NCBI GenBank assembly: GCA_900770535.1
Contig: CAAHDV010000210.1
Coordinates: forward strand, 1 to 6,585
Reading direction: 5' to 3'
From: Lachnospiraceae bacterium
Lineage (GTDB): Bacteria > Bacillota > Clostridia > Lachnospirales > Lachnospiraceae
DNA length: 6,585 nucleotides
In this document: positions 5,676 to 6,585 of the stretch, piece by piece
Layout of the letters: each line of letters starts with the position of its first letter
Position numbering within the stretch: the first letter of the stretch is position 1
Made by a program: the position numbers and the translations under genes
Notes under the pieces: model-generated
Seen by the model: the letters and a program-made list of their open reading frames with translations, nothing else
Databases searched by the model: none
Told to the model about the DNA's origin: nothing

Positions 5676-6585
5676 ATGAGATTAACTAAGAAAGTAACCG
5701 CTATGGCAATGGCATCCTGCATGATCCTGTCCATGACAGCATGCGGCGGAAGCAAACCGGCAGAGACCACTGCAGCAGCAACCGAGGCAGCTACCGAAGC
5801 AGCAACTGAGGCAGCAGAGACCACCGCAGCAGAAGTCAAAGAAGCAGCTGGCGGTGACTACGCAGACAAGAAAGTCGGCATTTCCATTTACAAATTTGAT
5901 GATAACTTCATGACTCTGTACCGTACCGAGTTAGAGAGATATTTAACTGAGGACCTTGGCTTCAAGAAAGAGAACATCACCATCCAGGATGGTAAGGGCG
6001 ATCAGGCAGAGCAGACCAACCAGATTCAGAACTTCATCGCTTCCGGCGTTGACGTTATGATCTTAAACCTGGTTCAGTCTTCTTCCGCACCGCAGGTAAC
6101 TGATATGTGTAAAGACGCTGGCATCCCGGTTGTTTACATCAACCGTGAGCCGGATTCCGCAGAGGAAGACAGATGGGCTTCTGACGGCATTAACGCAACC
6201 TACGTTGGTGCAGACGCAAGACAGTCCGGTACTTATCAGGGTGAGGAAATCCTTGAGACCGCAAACAAGGGCGATATCAACGGCGATGGCAAAGTAAGCT
6301 ACATCATGGTTCAGGGTGATCCGGAGAACGTAGATGCTCAGTACAGAACCGAGTTCTCTGTAAAGGCTCTGACCGATGCAGGTGTTGAGGTTGAAGAGCT
6401 TCTGCTTCAGAGAGGTGACTGGGATCAGGCGAAGGGCCAGCAGATCACTCAGGATGCTTTAACCCAGTTCGGCGACAAGATCGAGGTTGTTTTCTGTAAC
6501 AACGATGCAATGGCACTTGGTGCTCTGCAGGCAATCGAAGCAGCTGGCAGAAAAGTTAACGAAGATATCTACCTGGTAGGCGTTG
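5676..6585 (+). CDS. mglB: Galactose/glucose-binding lipoprotein MglB (3' end beyond the window)
   Basis: The first 303 residues of an extracellular sugar-binding lipoprotein that should feed an MglAC-type ABC transporter. The signal peptide ends in lipobox MTAC with Cys23. Residues 27-58 are a Thr/Glu/Ala-rich linker. The binding fold begins near residue 65. Counterparts of the E. coli MglB sugar site seen are Asp76 (Asp14), Phe78 (Phe16), Asn156 (Asn91), Asp220 (Asp154), Arg224 (Arg158), Trp249 (Trp183) and Asn276 (Asn211); Lys92 is Arg157 and His152 is Asn218. The calcium loop is Asp200-Asn202-Asp204 with Glu270. The frame is open to the window end at VGV, just before the expected Asp236 counterpart. 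Codon use is strongly biased: nine Arg codons are seven AGA and two CGT, and no Gly is GGG, unlike the four genes before it. This indicates high expression, as is normal for a transport binding protein. It has its own promoter (5573-5601). Confidence 0.9.
   Translation, partial: MRLTKKVTAMAMASCMILSMTACGGSKPAETTAAATEAATEAATEAAETTAAEVKEAAGGDYADKKVGISIYKFDDNFMTLYRTELERYLTEDLGFKKENITIQDGKGDQAEQTNQIQNFIASGVDVMILNLVQSSSAPQVTDMCKDAGIPVVYINREPDSAEEDRWASDGINATYVGADARQSGTYQGEEILETANKGDINGDGKVSYIMVQGDPENVDAQYRTEFSVKALTDAGVEVEELLLQRGDWDQAKGQQITQDALTQFGDKIEVVFCNNDAMALGALQAIEAAGRKVNEDIYLVGV
5763..5831 (+). repeat. mglB: In-frame 12-bp tandem repeat encoding the MglB linker
   Basis: Three consecutive 12-bp units at 5781-5792, 5793-5804 and 5805-5816 (ACCGAGGCAGCT and two variants) each encode Thr-Glu-Ala-Ala. 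They are flanked on both sides by a copy encoding Glu-Thr-Thr-Ala-Ala (5763-5777 and 5817-5831). The result is a flexible, acidic spacer between the lipid anchor and the folded domain. Its length may vary between strains by slippage or recombination. Confidence 0.8.

Overview
The window reads as a carbohydrate-sensing and uptake locus from a Gram-positive gut-type Clostridia, most likely Lachnospiraceae. The grounds are AAGGAGG-type ribosome binding sites, lipoprotein signal peptides with a Cys lipobox, a Thr/Glu/Ala-rich linker after the lipid anchor of the last protein (common in Lachnospiraceae lipoproteins), and a YesM/YesN-type two-component pair next to sugar-binding proteins. The genus cannot be fixed from this sequence alone.

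All genes lie on the + strand. Bases 1-56 hold the last 17 codons of an unidentified gene. A tightly packed set of four genes follows: a YesN-type response regulator with an AraC-type DNA-binding domain (78-1688), a YesM-type membrane sensor histidine kinase (1698-3491), a membrane-anchored periplasmic-binding-protein-like protein (3488-4459, overlapping the kinase by 4 nt) and a lipoprotein paralogue of the galactose/glucose-binding protein MglB (4472-5524). Gaps between these genes are 9 nt, an overlap, and 12 nt, so they probably form one operon. A 151-bp intergenic region follows, with a good sigma-A-type promoter and a pair of near-identical motifs 52 bp apart. The last gene is a second, more typical MglB lipoprotein (5676 to beyond the window end). 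Its codon use is very different and suggests high expression; the ABC transporter ATPase and permease (mglA, mglC) would be expected downstream but are not in view.

Proposed working model (inference): the anchored binding protein and/or the MglB paralogue capture a sugar outside the membrane and present it to the extracellular domain of the kinase. The kinase phosphorylates the regulator at Asp57, and the regulator activates the strong mglB promoter, possibly through the paired motifs. This resembles the XylFII-LytS-YesN xylose-sensing system of solventogenic clostridia, but here it is linked to MglB-type proteins and has two candidate sensory binding proteins plus a kinase with its own large extracellular domain. 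No RNA genes, mobile elements, CRISPR arrays or convincing intrinsic terminators were seen.
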